Below, in pieces: positions 17,480 through 26,755 of a stretch of 64,000 nucleotides of DNA. Source of the DNA: Streptomyces megasporus (lineage in GTDB: Bacteria > Actinomycetota > Actinomycetes > Streptomycetales > Streptomycetaceae); NCBI RefSeq assembly GCF_000718985.1, contig NZ_JODL01000031.1, positions 24,712 to 88,711 on the forward strand, read 5' to 3'. The notes below the pieces were generated by a model. It was not told where the DNA came from, searched no databases, and saw only the letters and a program-made list of their open reading frames with translations. The position numbers were made by a program, and so were the translations under genes. Numbering within the stretch: the stretch's first letter is position 1; the number at the start of each line of letters is the position of its first letter.

Positions 17480-17519
17480 CTACATGTCTTGTATGCGAAC
17501 TCGGCGCACGCTGAGCGCT

Positions 17520-18689
17520 GTGATCGATTCCACTTTCACCACCGACACCGCCGCGGGTTCCCCCGTCCGGCTGCGGGCCGTCTCCGCCGAGGACCAGCCC
17601 GAGGTCACCCCGGCGCTCGAGGAGCTGTACCGGGGCTTCGAGCAGGAGTTGCTCGTGCCGCTGTGGACCGAGATCGGCGACCTGATGCTGGCTTACCCGC
17701 GCTCGCGGGCCGTGCCGCACCTGTGGCGCTGGGAGCGGCTGAGGGAGCTGGCGTCCCGGGCGGGCGACCTGGTGCCCGTGGGCCGCGGCGGCGAGCGCCG
17801 CGCCATCGCCCTGGCCAATCCCTCGCTGGGCGGCCGGCCGTTCGCGACGCCGACGCTGTGGGCGGCCATCCAGTACCTCATGCCCGGGGAGGACGCCCCG
17901 GAGCACCGGCACACCCAGCACGCGTTCCGGTTCGTCGTCGAGGGCGAGGGCGTGTGGACGGTCGTCGACGGCGACCCGGTGGCGATGCGGCGCGGCGACT
18001 TCCTCCCGCAGGCCGGGTGGAACTGGCACGCCCACCACAACGCCACCTCCGAGCCGATGGCCTGGATCGACGGCCTCGACATCCCGTTCCAGTACGTCAC
18101 CGAGAGCCAGTTCTTCGAGTTCGGCCGCGACGAGATCGGCGACGCCGAGCGGATCACCCCCGACCGTTCGCGCGCCGAGCGCCTGTGGGGCCACCCGGGA
18201 CTGCGTCCGGTCTCCGCCGGCGTCACCGGCCCCGGCTCGCCCCTGCCGGCGTACCGCTGGGAGCACACCGACCGGGCCCTCGCCGACCAACTCGCCATCG
18301 AGGCGGAGGGCTTCGGCGGCACCGTCGAGCCCGGCCACGCCGCCGTCCGGTTCACCGACCCGGCGACCGGCGCCGACGTGCTGCCCACCATCCGCGCCGA
18401 GATGCACCGCGTCGTGCGCGGCGCCGAGACCGCGCCGGTGCGCGAGACCGGCTCGTCGGTCTACCAGGTCTTCGACGGCTCCGGCACCGTCACCGTCGGT
18501 GACGCCTCCTGGTCCGTGACCCGCGGCGACCTGTTCGTCGTCCCGTCCTGGCAGCCGCTCTCCATCCGCTCCGAGGCCGGCTCCACCGACTCCGACTCCG
18601 GCGCGCTGGACCTGTTCCGCTTCAGCGACTCCCCGGTCTTCGAGGCCCTCCGGCTCGACCGCACCCATGTGGAAGGAAACACCCGATGA
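17520..18689 (+). CDS. gentisate 1,2-dioxygenase
   Basis: 389 residues from GTG 17520; in-frame ATGs at 17484 and 17493 are alternatives because no start has a clear ribosome site. Two cupin domains are present. The first carries the Fe(II)-binding pattern EHRHTQHAFRFVVEGEG with a downstream His. The second is degenerate. The enzyme opens the gentisate ring between C1 and C2 to give maleylpyruvate. It heads the operon, its stop overlaps the next start as ATGA, and the following two genes complete the lower gentisate pathway. Confidence 0.9.
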   Translation: MIDSTFTTDTAAGSPVRLRAVSAEDQPEVTPALEELYRGFEQELLVPLWTEIGDLMLAYPRSRAVPHLWRWERLRELASRAGDLVPVGRGGERRAIALANPSLGGRPFATPTLWAAIQYLMPGEDAPEHRHTQHAFRFVVEGEGVWTVVDGDPVAMRRGDFLPQAGWNWHAHHNATSEPMAWIDGLDIPFQYVTESQFFEFGRDEIGDAERITPDRSRAERLWGHPGLRPVSAGVTGPGSPLPAYRWEHTDRALADQLAIEAEGFGGTVEPGHAAVRFTDPATGADVLPTIRAEMHRVVRGAETAPVRETGSSVYQVFDGSGTVTVGDASWSVTRGDLFVVPSWQPLSIRSEAGSTDSDSGALDLFRFSDSPVFEALRLDRTHVEGNTR

Positions 18690-19525
18690 AGCTCGCGACC
18701 ATCCGGACCGACGGCACGACGCGGGCCGTGCGGCTCGACGGCGACGTCCTGGTCGACCTGGGCGCCTTTGACCTGGGCGCCCTGTTGGCGCGGGACGACT
18801 GGGCCGAGCGCGCCGCCGCCGACGGCTCGACGACGTACCCCGTGGCGGGCGCCGAGTTCGCGCCCGTGGTCCCGCGGCCGTCGAAGGTGGTCTGCGTCGG
18901 CCTGAACTACCGCAACCACATCCAGGAGATGGGCCGGGACCTGCCCGAGCACCCCACCCTGTTCGCCAAGTTCGCCGACTCCCTCGTCGGCGCCGGGGAC
19001 GACATCGTCCGGCCGGACGAGACCGACGCGTTCGACTGGGAGGTCGAACTCGCGGTGGTCGTCGGCAAGCGCGTGCGCCGCGCCCGGGGCGAGGAGGCCG
19101 AGCGGGCGATCGCCGGGTTCACCGTCCTGAACGACATCACCTGCCGCGACTGGCAGTTCCGCACCCGCGAGTGGTTGCAGGGCAAGATGTGGGACTCCAG
19201 CACCCCCGTCGGCCCGTACCTGGTCACCCCCGACGAGCTGCCGGGCGGCGTCCGCCCCGCCCTCGACGTCCGCCTCACCGTCGACGGCGAGGTCATGCAG
19301 TCCGACACCACCGGCGACCTGCTCTTCGACCCGGTCGCGCTGGTGGAGTACGTCTCGACGATCACCCGTCTCAACCCCGGCGACATCATCGCCACCGGCA
19401 CCCCCGGCGGTGTCGGCCACGCCCGCAAACCGGCCCGCTACCTGCTGGGCGGCGAGACGGTCGTCACCGAGATCGACGGCATCGGCCGGCTGGAGAACCG
19501 GGTCGTCAAGGAGAAGTCCGCCTGA
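18686..19525 (+). CDS. fumarylpyruvate hydrolase (FAH family)
   Basis: 279 residues from ATG 18686 with GGAAGGA upstream. The FAH fold is shown by KVVCVGLNYRNHIQEMG, FDWEVELAVVVGK with the metal-binding Glu, and GDIIATGTPGGVG near the C-terminus. In a gentisate operon this family cleaves fumarylpyruvate to fumarate and pyruvate. The gene overlaps both neighbours (ATGA before, TGATG after), so the three enzymes are translationally coupled. Confidence 0.88.
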   Translation: MKLATIRTDGTTRAVRLDGDVLVDLGAFDLGALLARDDWAERAAADGSTTYPVAGAEFAPVVPRPSKVVCVGLNYRNHIQEMGRDLPEHPTLFAKFADSLVGAGDDIVRPDETDAFDWEVELAVVVGKRVRRARGEEAERAIAGFTVLNDITCRDWQFRTREWLQGKMWDSSTPVGPYLVTPDELPGGVRPALDVRLTVDGEVMQSDTTGDLLFDPVALVEYVSTITRLNPGDIIATGTPGGVGHARKPARYLLGGETVVTEIDGIGRLENRVVKEKSA

Positions 19526-20253
19526 TGTCCCGCACGTTCGACGACGCCCGCCGCTGGGCGAGGCTCGGCACCGAGCTGATGCTCGAGGCCGCCGCCGGCC
19601 TCGACGACGACGGCTACGCCGCGCCCAGCGCCCTGCCCGGCTGGAGCCGGGCACACGTGGCGGCGCACGTCGCCGCCAACGCCGAGGCGCTGTCCAACCT
19701 GGTGCACTGGGCCGCCACCGGCGAGCCGACGCCGATGTACGCCTCGCCCGAGGAGCGCGCCGCCGGCATCGAACGGGGCCGTGCCCTGCTGGCCGGTGAG
19801 CTGACCGAGTGGCTGCGCGGCTCGGCGGACGCGCTGGAGAAGGGGATGGCCGCGCTCGGCGAGGAGCAGTGGCGCACGCGGGTCGTCACCGCCCAGGGCC
19901 GGACCGTGCCGGCCACCGAGGTGCCGTGGCTGCGCTCGCGCGAAGTGTGCGTCCACGCGGTCGACCTGGGAACGGGGGTGTCCTTCGCCGACCTGCCGGC
20001 CGACTTCCTCGCCGCGCTCTGCGACGACGTCGTCGGCAAGCGCTCCAGCGCGCCCGGCCCGGCCCTGCTCCTGGAGGCGACGGACACCGGTCCCGACAGC
20101 GGGACCGCCACCCGCTGGGAGCTGCCGGGCCAGGGCGAACCGGTCCGGCTCACCGGCCCCCTGCACGACCTCACGGCCTACCTCACCGGGCGGGACAACG
20201 GCCTCACCGCCGCCGACGGCACGCCCGCGCCGACCCTGGCGGCCTGGCTCTGA
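19525..20253 (+). CDS. mycothiol-dependent maleylpyruvate isomerase
   Basis: 242 residues from ATG 19525, which overlaps the preceding stop. The N-terminal domain is a DinB/MDMPI four-helix bundle. It has a His-containing AHVAAHVAANAEAL segment and the downstream Glu and His of the metal site (REVCVHAVDLG). The C-terminal domain is the SCP-2-like MDMPI domain. It converts maleylpyruvate to fumarylpyruvate using mycothiol, the actinobacterial thiol that replaces glutathione here. This fits the organism and the operon position. Confidence 0.88.
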   Translation: MSRTFDDARRWARLGTELMLEAAAGLDDDGYAAPSALPGWSRAHVAAHVAANAEALSNLVHWAATGEPTPMYASPEERAAGIERGRALLAGELTEWLRGSADALEKGMAALGEEQWRTRVVTAQGRTVPATEVPWLRSREVCVHAVDLGTGVSFADLPADFLAALCDDVVGKRSSAPGPALLLEATDTGPDSGTATRWELPGQGEPVRLTGPLHDLTAYLTGRDNGLTAADGTPAPTLAAWL

Positions 20254-20307
20254 CGCCGACTCCGACGCCGCCCGGCGGCGTCCCGCGAAACGACTGAGGA
20301 AAAGACG

Positions 20308-21678
20308 ATGAACCCCAAGACACCCGCCACCGGTGGCCGACCCGACGTGATCGTCGTCGGAGGAGGCATCGGGGGCCTCGGCACCGCGTTCGCCCTCGCC
20401 CGCGAGGGACTGCGCGTGCGCGTCCTCGAACAGGCCCCGGCGTTCGGCGAGGTGGGCGCCGGCCTGCAGATCGCGCCCAACTGCACTCGAATCCTCGACG
20501 AGTACGGCCTGTTGGAGGAAGCCAAGAGCCTCGGCGTGCTTCCGGAGAACATGGTCATGCGCGACGCGCTCGACGCCCGCGAGCTGACCCGGCTGGACCT
20601 GCGCGACCTGGAGCGGCGCTACGGCTTTCCCTACATGGTCATCCACCGCAGCGACCTCCACGGGATCTTCCTGCGGGCCTGCGAACGCGCCGGTGTGGAG
20701 CTGCTGACCGATCGGACGGTCGTCGGCTACGAGCACACCGCCGACGGGGCCCGGGTCCGCCTGGAGGACGGCAGCGTCCACGAGGCGCCGCTGGTCGTCG
20801 CCGCCGACGGGCTGCACTCGCCAGCCCGCCGCCAGTTGGTGGGCGACGACGTGGTCAGCTCCGACTACGTCGCCTACCGGGCGGCCGTCCCGATCGAGCG
20901 GGTGCGGGACAACGGCATCGCGGAGCGGGACGTCACCGTCTACGTCGGCCCCCGCTGCCACTTCGTCCAGTACGCGCTGCGCGGCGGCGAGATGTTCAAC
21001 CAGGTGGCGGTGTTCGAGTCGCCGAAGGCGCTGGCCGGGCAGGAGGACTGGGGCACGCCCGACGAACTGGACGCGGCCTTCGAGCAGACCTGCGACACCG
21101 TGCGCAAGGGCATCCCGCTGATGTGGCGGGACCGCTGGTGGCGCATGTTCGACCGGGAACCGATCGAGACGTGGGTGTACGGACGCATCGCCCTGCTCGG
21201 CGACGCCGCGCACCCGCCGCTGCAGTACATGGCCCAGGGCGCGATCATGGCGATCGAGGACGGGTGGGTGCTCGCCAAGCACATCGCCCGGCGGTCCACC
21301 GGGAACGGCGGCCGGCCGGACTGGGACGCCGCGCTGGCGTCGTACGAGGCGGTCCGCGTCGAGCACTGCCGACGGGTGCTGACCACGGCGCGCGCCTGGG
21401 GCGAACTGTGGCACCTGGACGGGACCGAGCGGTTGCGGCGCAACGCGATCATGCGGGCGCGGGACGTCCACGACTACTCCTTCACCGACTGGATCTACGG
21501 CCCCACCGCGCTGACCCCGGACGAGGAACCCGAGATGTTCACCCCGATCCCCCTGGCCTCGGCCCGGATCGAGGAGATCGAGGAGATCGAGGAGATCGAG
21601 GAGGACGGGAGGATGGCGGACGAGCCGGCGCGGGCACCGGGGGAAGCGGTGCCGGTGGCGGGGGGCGGCCCGGCGTGA
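20308..21678 (+). CDS. 3-hydroxybenzoate 6-monooxygenase (FAD-dependent)
   Basis: 456 residues from ATG 20308 after GAGGAAA. It has the FAD motif VVGGGIGGLGTAFAL, the mid-protein DG motif (VVAADGLHSPARR) and GD motif (ALLGDAAHPPLQYMAQG). These are all features of single-component flavin aromatic hydroxylases. In this operon it should hydroxylate 3-hydroxybenzoate to gentisate with NADH and O2; salicylate 5-hydroxylation is the alternative. The C-terminus has a nine-base tandem repeat (21571-21597) encoding Glu-Glu-Ile units, followed by a Pro/Gly/Ala tail outside the catalytic fold. Confidence 0.85.
   Translation: MNPKTPATGGRPDVIVVGGGIGGLGTAFALAREGLRVRVLEQAPAFGEVGAGLQIAPNCTRILDEYGLLEEAKSLGVLPENMVMRDALDARELTRLDLRDLERRYGFPYMVIHRSDLHGIFLRACERAGVELLTDRTVVGYEHTADGARVRLEDGSVHEAPLVVAADGLHSPARRQLVGDDVVSSDYVAYRAAVPIERVRDNGIAERDVTVYVGPRCHFVQYALRGGEMFNQVAVFESPKALAGQEDWGTPDELDAAFEQTCDTVRKGIPLMWRDRWWRMFDREPIETWVYGRIALLGDAAHPPLQYMAQGAIMAIEDGWVLAKHIARRSTGNGGRPDWDAALASYEAVRVEHCRRVLTTARAWGELWHLDGTERLRRNAIMRARDVHDYSFTDWIYGPTALTPDEEPEMFTPIPLASARIEEIEEIEEIEEDGRMADEPARAPGEAVPVAGGGPA
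21568..21606 (+). repeat. 9-base tandem repeat inside the monooxygenase C-terminus
   Basis: Three exact copies of GAGGAGATC from 21571 to 21597, with partial units on both sides, encode a repeated Glu-Glu-Ile. Being a multiple of three, copy changes would keep the frame. Confidence 0.8.
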
Positions 21679-21784
21679 GCGACGTCCGGCCGGTCGCTCG
21701 GGGCGTTGCCCTATGATGCAGCCGTGGCCGGTCGCCAACCGGAGAGCTCCATGTGGCGCACATGCCGGCAAGGCCAGGGAGGCG

Positions 21785-22399
21785 ATGGACGTGGCGGGCC
21801 TGCGGGCGGCGCAGAAGGAGATGACCCGGAAAATCCTTCTCTCGGCGGCGATGGACCTGTTCCAGACCAAGGGCTACGCCGCGACGACGATCAACGACAT
21901 CGCCGCCGCCGCCAAGACCACACGTGTCACCTTCTACGCCTACTTCCCCTCCCGCAGCGACCTCGTGCGCGCCCTCATCGGGGAGCTCAACGAGATTCTC
22001 GGGCGCAGCGCCTCGTCCCGCCACGGTTCCACCGCGAGTCAGCTTGTCGCCGCCGTCCGGGAGGGCACACGCGAGTCGATCCGGAACTGGCTGCGTGAAC
22101 GCTCCGAGCAGTGGGACGACATCCGGCCGTACATGAACGTCGCCATCGAGGCGTCCACGGTCGACCCGGACCTGCGCGGCCTGGTCGAGGACTGGTTCGA
22201 GGAGGTCATCGCCGACATCGAGCAGGGCCTGGAGGAGGCGGACCGCTTCGACCCGAAGACCCGGCACACCCGCGCGGTCCTGGCCTTCGCCCAACTGCAC
22301 CAGGCGGGCGGGCACTGGCGCCAGGGCCGCTGGCAGGTCGACCGCGACACCCTGCTCCAGATCCTCACCGACAGTTGGCTGAACCTCCTGTCGGAGTGA
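21785..22399 (+). CDS. TetR-family regulator
   Basis: 204 residues from ATG 21785, four bases after AGGGAGG. The DNA-binding helix-turn-helix is clear in residues ~20-65 (TRKILLSAAMDLFQTKGYA, TTINDIAAAAKTTRVTFYAYF). The C-terminal domain is helical and variable with no recognisable ligand signature. It lies between the monooxygenase (106 bases upstream) and an alpha/beta hydrolase gene (77 bases downstream), both on the same strand. It may control the hydrolase or add a second layer to the aromatic operon. Confidence 0.85.
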   Translation: MDVAGLRAAQKEMTRKILLSAAMDLFQTKGYAATTINDIAAAAKTTRVTFYAYFPSRSDLVRALIGELNEILGRSASSRHGSTASQLVAAVREGTRESIRNWLRERSEQWDDIRPYMNVAIEASTVDPDLRGLVEDWFEEVIADIEQGLEEADRFDPKTRHTRAVLAFAQLHQAGGHWRQGRWQVDRDTLLQILTDSWLNLLSE

Positions 22400-22476
22400 G
22401 GCGCACGACCGTGCCGTGAGCGGGTTGGCCGCCCGCTCCCGGGGAACGCGGGGGCCAACCGGCCCGAGGAGCGGAC

Positions 22477-23343
22477 GTGTTCGACGGTTTCACGCTGGAA
22501 CACATCGACACCGAAGAGGCGACCCTGCGCGTACGCCACGGCGGCTCGGGACCGCCCGTCCTGCTGCTCCACGGCCATCCGCGCACCCACGCCACCTGGC
22601 ACCGCGTCGCGCCCCTGCTCGCGGACGACCACACCGTCGTCTGCCCCGACCTGCGCGGCTACGGGCGGTCCTCCACGCCGCCCACCACCGACGACCACGC
22701 GCCGTACTCCAAACGCGCCATGGCGCGCGACTGTCCGGCCCTGATGCGGCACCTGGGGCACGACCGGTTCGCCGTCTTCGGCCACGACCGCGGCTCCTAC
22801 GTCGCCTACCGGCTCGCCCTGGACGCGCCCGGGGCCGGGGGCCGCTGCGCGGTCGGCGACTGCGTCCCCATCGGCGAGCACCTGGCCCGCTGCGACGAAC
22901 GGTTCGCCCGCGCCTGGTACCACTGGTTCTTCTTCGCCGTCCCCGACATGCCCGAGCGCGCGATCCTCGCCGACCCCGCCGCCTGGTACGGCGGCTCGAA
23001 GGAGACGATGGGCGCCGAGGCGTGGGAGGACTACCAGCGGGCCATCCACGACCCTGCCACCGTCCGCGCCATGCTGGAGGACTACCGGGCCGGTCTGTCC
23101 GTGGACCGGTACCACGACGAGGCCGACCGGGCCGCGGGGCGCCGCATCACCTGCCCGACGCTGGTGCTGTGGTCCGAGAAGGACGACCTGGGCGACCTCT
23201 ACCCGGACATCCCCGGCATCTGGCGCGCCTGGGCGGACGACGTCGTCTGCGGCACGATCGACAGCGGCCACCACATGGCCGAGGAGGCCCCCGAACAACT
23301 CGCCGGCGCGCTGCGCGCGTTCCTCGCCCCGGAGCGGGGCTGA
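22477..23343 (+). CDS. alpha/beta hydrolase, haloacetate dehalogenase-like
   Basis: 288 residues from GTG 22477 after GAGGAG. It has the oxyanion-hole motif LLLHGHPRTHATWH, the nucleophile elbow FGHDRGSYVAY with Asp as nucleophile, and a catalytic His near the C-terminus (DSGHHMAEEAPEQ). An Asp nucleophile and the YHWFFF cap segment fit haloacetate dehalogenases and epoxide hydrolases. Fluoroacetate dehalogenases have D-R-G-x-R at the elbow; here the second Arg is Tyr, so defluorination is doubtful. It ends nine bases from the convergent polymerase gene. Confidence 0.8.
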   Translation: MFDGFTLEHIDTEEATLRVRHGGSGPPVLLLHGHPRTHATWHRVAPLLADDHTVVCPDLRGYGRSSTPPTTDDHAPYSKRAMARDCPALMRHLGHDRFAVFGHDRGSYVAYRLALDAPGAGGRCAVGDCVPIGEHLARCDERFARAWYHWFFFAVPDMPERAILADPAAWYGGSKETMGAEAWEDYQRAIHDPATVRAMLEDYRAGLSVDRYHDEADRAAGRRITCPTLVLWSEKDDLGDLYPDIPGIWRAWADDVVCGTIDSGHHMAEEAPEQLAGALRAFLAPERG

Positions 23344-23352
23344 GCGCTCGCC

Positions 23353-25062
23353 TCACTTCGCGTCCGCGTAGCACTCCACCACGGCCGTGGTGAACGGGAA
23401 GCGCACCGGCGTCTCGCCGAAGGCGGTGCGCCCCGCGAGGTCGCCCGCCGCGCGGACCGCCCGGACCACCGCCTCCGCCTCCTCGGCGGGGCAGTGCACG
23501 ATCACCTCGTCGTGCTGGAAGAACACCAGTTCCGCCCGGAGGCCGGCCAGGGACCGACGCAGCGCCGCCAGCACCAGCAACATCCAGTCCGCCCCGCTGC
23601 CCTGCACCACGAAGTTGCGGGTGAAACGACCTCGGGCGCGGGCGCGGGCCCCGGACGCGCCGCCGTTCCCACCCTCTTCCTCCGGCACGGACCCGCCGTC
23701 CGCCGCGTCGTCGCCGTCCCGCCCCGACGCGGCCGCGGGCGGGCAGGTGCGCCCCAGCCAGGTGCGCACCAGGCGGCCCTCCTCGCCGGCCCGCGCCGCC
23801 TCGTCCACGTACGCCACCGCCGCCGGGAAGCGGCGCCGCAGATCCGCCAGGTGCCGCAGGCCGTCGCCCGAGGTCTGCCCGTACACCGCGCCCAGCAGCG
23901 CGAGTTTGGCGCGGTCCCGGTCGCCGCCGAAGGCCCGGTCCGACAGCGTCGAGTACAAGTCCCGGTCGCTGCCGGCCACGTCCATCAGACCCCGGTCGCG
24001 GGAGATCGCGGCCAGCACCCTGGGCTCCATCTGGGCGGCGTCGGCGACCACCAGCCGCCACCCCGGATCGGCCACCACCGCCCGCCGCACCACCTTCGGG
24101 ATCTGCAGCGCGCCCCCGCCGTTGGTGGTCCAGCGCCCCGAGACGGTGCCGCCGGGCACGTACTCGGGGTGGAAACGGCCGTCGCGCACCCAGGTGCGCA
24201 GCCAGGACCAGCCGTGCGCGGTGTGGAGTCGGTGGAGCGTCTTGTGGCGCAGCAACGGGGCCACGGCCGGATGGTCGATCCCGCGCAGCTCCCACGCCCG
24301 GGCGGACGACAGCCGGATCCCGGCCCCGGCGAACGCCCTGACGACGTCCGCGGGCACCTCCGGACGCACCCGCACCCCCGGCCCGAAGGCACGCGAGACC
24401 TCCTCGGCCAACTCCACCAGGCGTCGGGGCTCACCGCCGCCCGGATAGCGCTCGCCGAGCAGCTCGTCCAGCAGCCTCTGGTGCACGTCGGCCCGCCAGG
24501 GCACCCCCGCGCGGCCCATCTCCGCCGCCACCAGCGTCCCCGCCGACTCGGCGGCCAACAGCATCCGCATCCGCTCCGGATGCTCGGTCGCCTCCGTGCG
24601 CCTCACCTGATCGGCGTACACCTCCAGCAGTGCCCGGAGCGGGTCCGTCCCCGACGGCAGCGGCGCCGGGCCCGGCGCGAACAGCGAGGGCTGCCGATCG
24701 GCCGAGGGCAGCGGCGGGTCCTTCGGCACCGGCCGCCCGTGCAGCCGCGCCCACGCCGCGGCCAGCGACCGCGGTTCGCCCCACCGCCCCCGGTACCCCA
24801 GCAGCAGCGCCTCGGCCGCCTCGACGTCGTGGCAGCGCTCCACCCGCACCCCGGCGTCCAGCAGCCGCGGATACACCTCGGCCGTCGACCGCCACACCCA
24901 GCGCGTCACCTCCGGCCGCGCCGCCACGGCCCGTGCCACGTCCGGCTCGGTCACCACCGGCCCGGCCGCGTGCCCCCGTCCGTCCAACGGGCACAGCCGG
25001 GCCGTGCCCTCGGCGGTCACCGCCACCGCCCAGCGCACCGACCGACCCCGATCATCCCGCAT
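23353..25062 (-). CDS. PolA-like DNA polymerase (bifunctional 3'-5' exonuclease/polymerase family)
   Basis: 569 residues from ATG 25062; the ribosome site is weak. Family A polymerase motifs are present in altered form: motif A is VVADAAQMEPRVLAAIS with the catalytic Asp; motif B is RDRAKLALLGAVYGQTSG; motif C is QHDEVIVH. The N-terminal ~200 residues correspond to a degenerate 3'-5' exonuclease region, and no 5' nuclease domain is present. A ~45-residue acidic, Gly-rich insert sits before RFTRNFVVQGSGADW. The protein is therefore a second, short PolA, not the replicative-repair PolI. Its role is probably repair or stress-related synthesis. Confidence 0.85.
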   Translation of the reverse strand: MRDDRGRSVRWAVAVTAEGTARLCPLDGRGHAAGPVVTEPDVARAVAARPEVTRWVWRSTAEVYPRLLDAGVRVERCHDVEAAEALLLGYRGRWGEPRSLAAAWARLHGRPVPKDPPLPSADRQPSLFAPGPAPLPSGTDPLRALLEVYADQVRRTEATEHPERMRMLLAAESAGTLVAAEMGRAGVPWRADVHQRLLDELLGERYPGGGEPRRLVELAEEVSRAFGPGVRVRPEVPADVVRAFAGAGIRLSSARAWELRGIDHPAVAPLLRHKTLHRLHTAHGWSWLRTWVRDGRFHPEYVPGGTVSGRWTTNGGGALQIPKVVRRAVVADPGWRLVVADAAQMEPRVLAAISRDRGLMDVAGSDRDLYSTLSDRAFGGDRDRAKLALLGAVYGQTSGDGLRHLADLRRRFPAAVAYVDEAARAGEEGRLVRTWLGRTCPPAAASGRDGDDAADGGSVPEEEGGNGGASGARARARGRFTRNFVVQGSGADWMLLVLAALRRSLAGLRAELVFFQHDEVIVHCPAEEAEAVVRAVRAAGDLAGRTAFGETPVRFPFTTAVVECYADAK

Positions 25063-25354
25063 GCCGTGAGTGTGCCGGCGGCCACCGACAATCGCCGACA
25101 GCCGCGGACGGTCGCCCGCGACCACCCGCCGCCATCCGCGGCCACCCGCGACTCGCCCGTCCGGCCGTCCGGGCGTGGGCCTTCCTCTCGTCGTGACGCC
25201 GTGCCGATGATCGGGCATACTCCAATCGCCACAACCGCTGGTCAGGAACTCTCGCGACCCGAGGGGGCCCACCGGTGGGGCACTCACACCCGGCGGCGCC
25301 GCCACACCCCGAGCGCCCGTCGCCGCAGCGCCCGACAGGGAGGAGAGCGTCGCG

Positions 25355-26527
25355 ATGACCGAGTACGGTCCCCAGCCGGTGGAACGTCGACTGCCCACCG
25401 AGGAGGCCCGCGACCTCCTCACCCTGGTCCGCGAGCTGGCCGGACGCGAGATCAGGCCCACCACCGCCGAGGACGAGGACGCCGGACGCTTCCCCCGGGA
25501 GACCTTCGCCCTCCTGTCGGAGTCCGGGCTGCTCTCCCTCCCCTACGAGGAGGAGTTCGGCGGCGGGAACCAGCCCTACGAGGTGTACCTCCAGGTCCTG
25601 GAGGAGCTCGCCGCGGCTCGGCTCACGGTCGGTCTCGGCGTCAGCGTCCACACCCTCGCCTGTCACGCCCTGGCCCGCCACGGGACCAAGGAGCAGCGCG
25701 CCGAGCACCTCCCGGCCATGCTCACCGGGGGACTGCTGGGCGCGTACTGCCTCTCGGAGCCGGCGTCCGGCTCCGACGCGGCCTCGCTGCGCACCCGCGC
25801 GGTGCGGGACGGGGACGACTGGGTGATCGACGGCACCAAGGCGTGGATCACCCACGGCGGCGTCGCGGACTTCTACACCGTGCTGGCCCGCACCGGCGGC
25901 GAGGGCCCTCGGGGGATCACCGCGTTCCTCGTCCCCGGGGACGCCGAGGGGCTGAGCGCCGCCGCGCCCGAGCGCAAGATGGGCATGAACGGCTCGCCGA
26001 CCGCCCAGGTCCACTTCGACGGGGTCCGCGTCCCCGACAACCGGCGGATCGGCGAGGAGGGCCAGGGCTTCGCGATAGCCCTGGACGCGCTCGACTCCGG
26101 CCGGCTGGGCATCGCCGCCTGCGCGATCGGGATCGCCCAGGCCGCCCTGGACGAGGCGCTGGCCTACACGGCCGGACGCGAGCAGTTCGGCCGCCCCGTC
26201 TCCGACTTCCAGGGCGTACGGTTCATGATCGCCGACATGGCCACCCGGATCGAGGCCGGACGCTCCCTGTACCTGGCCGCGGCCCGGTTGCGGGACGCCG
26301 GGGAGCCGTTCGCCCGTCAGGCGGCCATGGCCAAGCTGTTCTGCACGGACGCCGCGATGCGGATCACCACCGACGCGGTGCAGCTCCTGGGCGGGTACGG
26401 CTACACCCGCGACTACCCGGTCGAGCGTCTGATGCGGGAGGCCAAGGTCCTGCAGATCGTCGAGGGCACCAACCAGATCCAACGCATGGTGATCGCGCGT
26501 CACCTCGTGGGCCCCGAGAGCCGCTGA
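25355..26527 (+). CDS. acyl-CoA dehydrogenase
   Basis: 390 residues from ATG 25355. The family signatures are present: [16 protein letters not shown] (FAD/substrate region), the middle beta-barrel, and [22 protein letters not shown] with the catalytic-base region VEGTNQIQR near the C-terminus. It oxidises an acyl-CoA to the 2,3-enoyl-CoA with FAD. Chain-length or branched-chain preference cannot be read. It is divergent from the polymerase gene and stands alone, with no electron-transfer flavoprotein or thiolase nearby. Confidence 0.9.
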   Translation: MTEYGPQPVERRLPTEEARDLLTLVRELAGREIRPTTAEDEDAGRFPRETFALLSESGLLSLPYEEEFGGGNQPYEVYLQVLEELAAARLTVGLGVSVHTLACHALARHGTKEQRAEHLPAMLTGGLLGAYCLSEPASGSDAASLRTRAVRDGDDWVIDGTKAWITHGGVADFYTVLARTGGEGPRGITAFLVPGDAEGLSAAAPERKMGMNGSPTAQVHFDGVRVPDNRRIGEEGQGFAIALDALDSGRLGIAACAIGIAQAALDEALAYTAGREQFGRPVSDFQGVRFMIADMATRIEAGRSLYLAAARLRDAGEPFARQAAMAKLFCTDAAMRITTDAVQLLGGYGYTRDYPVERLMREAKVLQIVEGTNQIQRMVIARHLVGPESR

Positions 26528-26755
26528 CCGGGGGCGGCGGTCCGTGGCGAACCCCCGTCCGCCGGGGCGTCGCGGGCCGCCTTCCCGCGCGTCGGGCTCG
26601 CGAGTCGGGCCGGCCCGACTCCGCTTGTCCACCTGCTCGGTGACGGCGTGCCGGACGCCGGCCACGCGGAGACCGCCGGCGCGGTGGCGCGGGAGAGGCG
26701 GTGCGGGGAATCGGTGAGAGCGGACGAGCCCCCCGGGGGCCCGCCCGCGGCCGGG

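Noticed and set aside
23494..26643. A 1049-codon plus-strand frame across the polymerase and acyl-CoA dehydrogenase genes
   Set aside because: It spans two divergent real genes and a promoter gap and has no recognisable domain.
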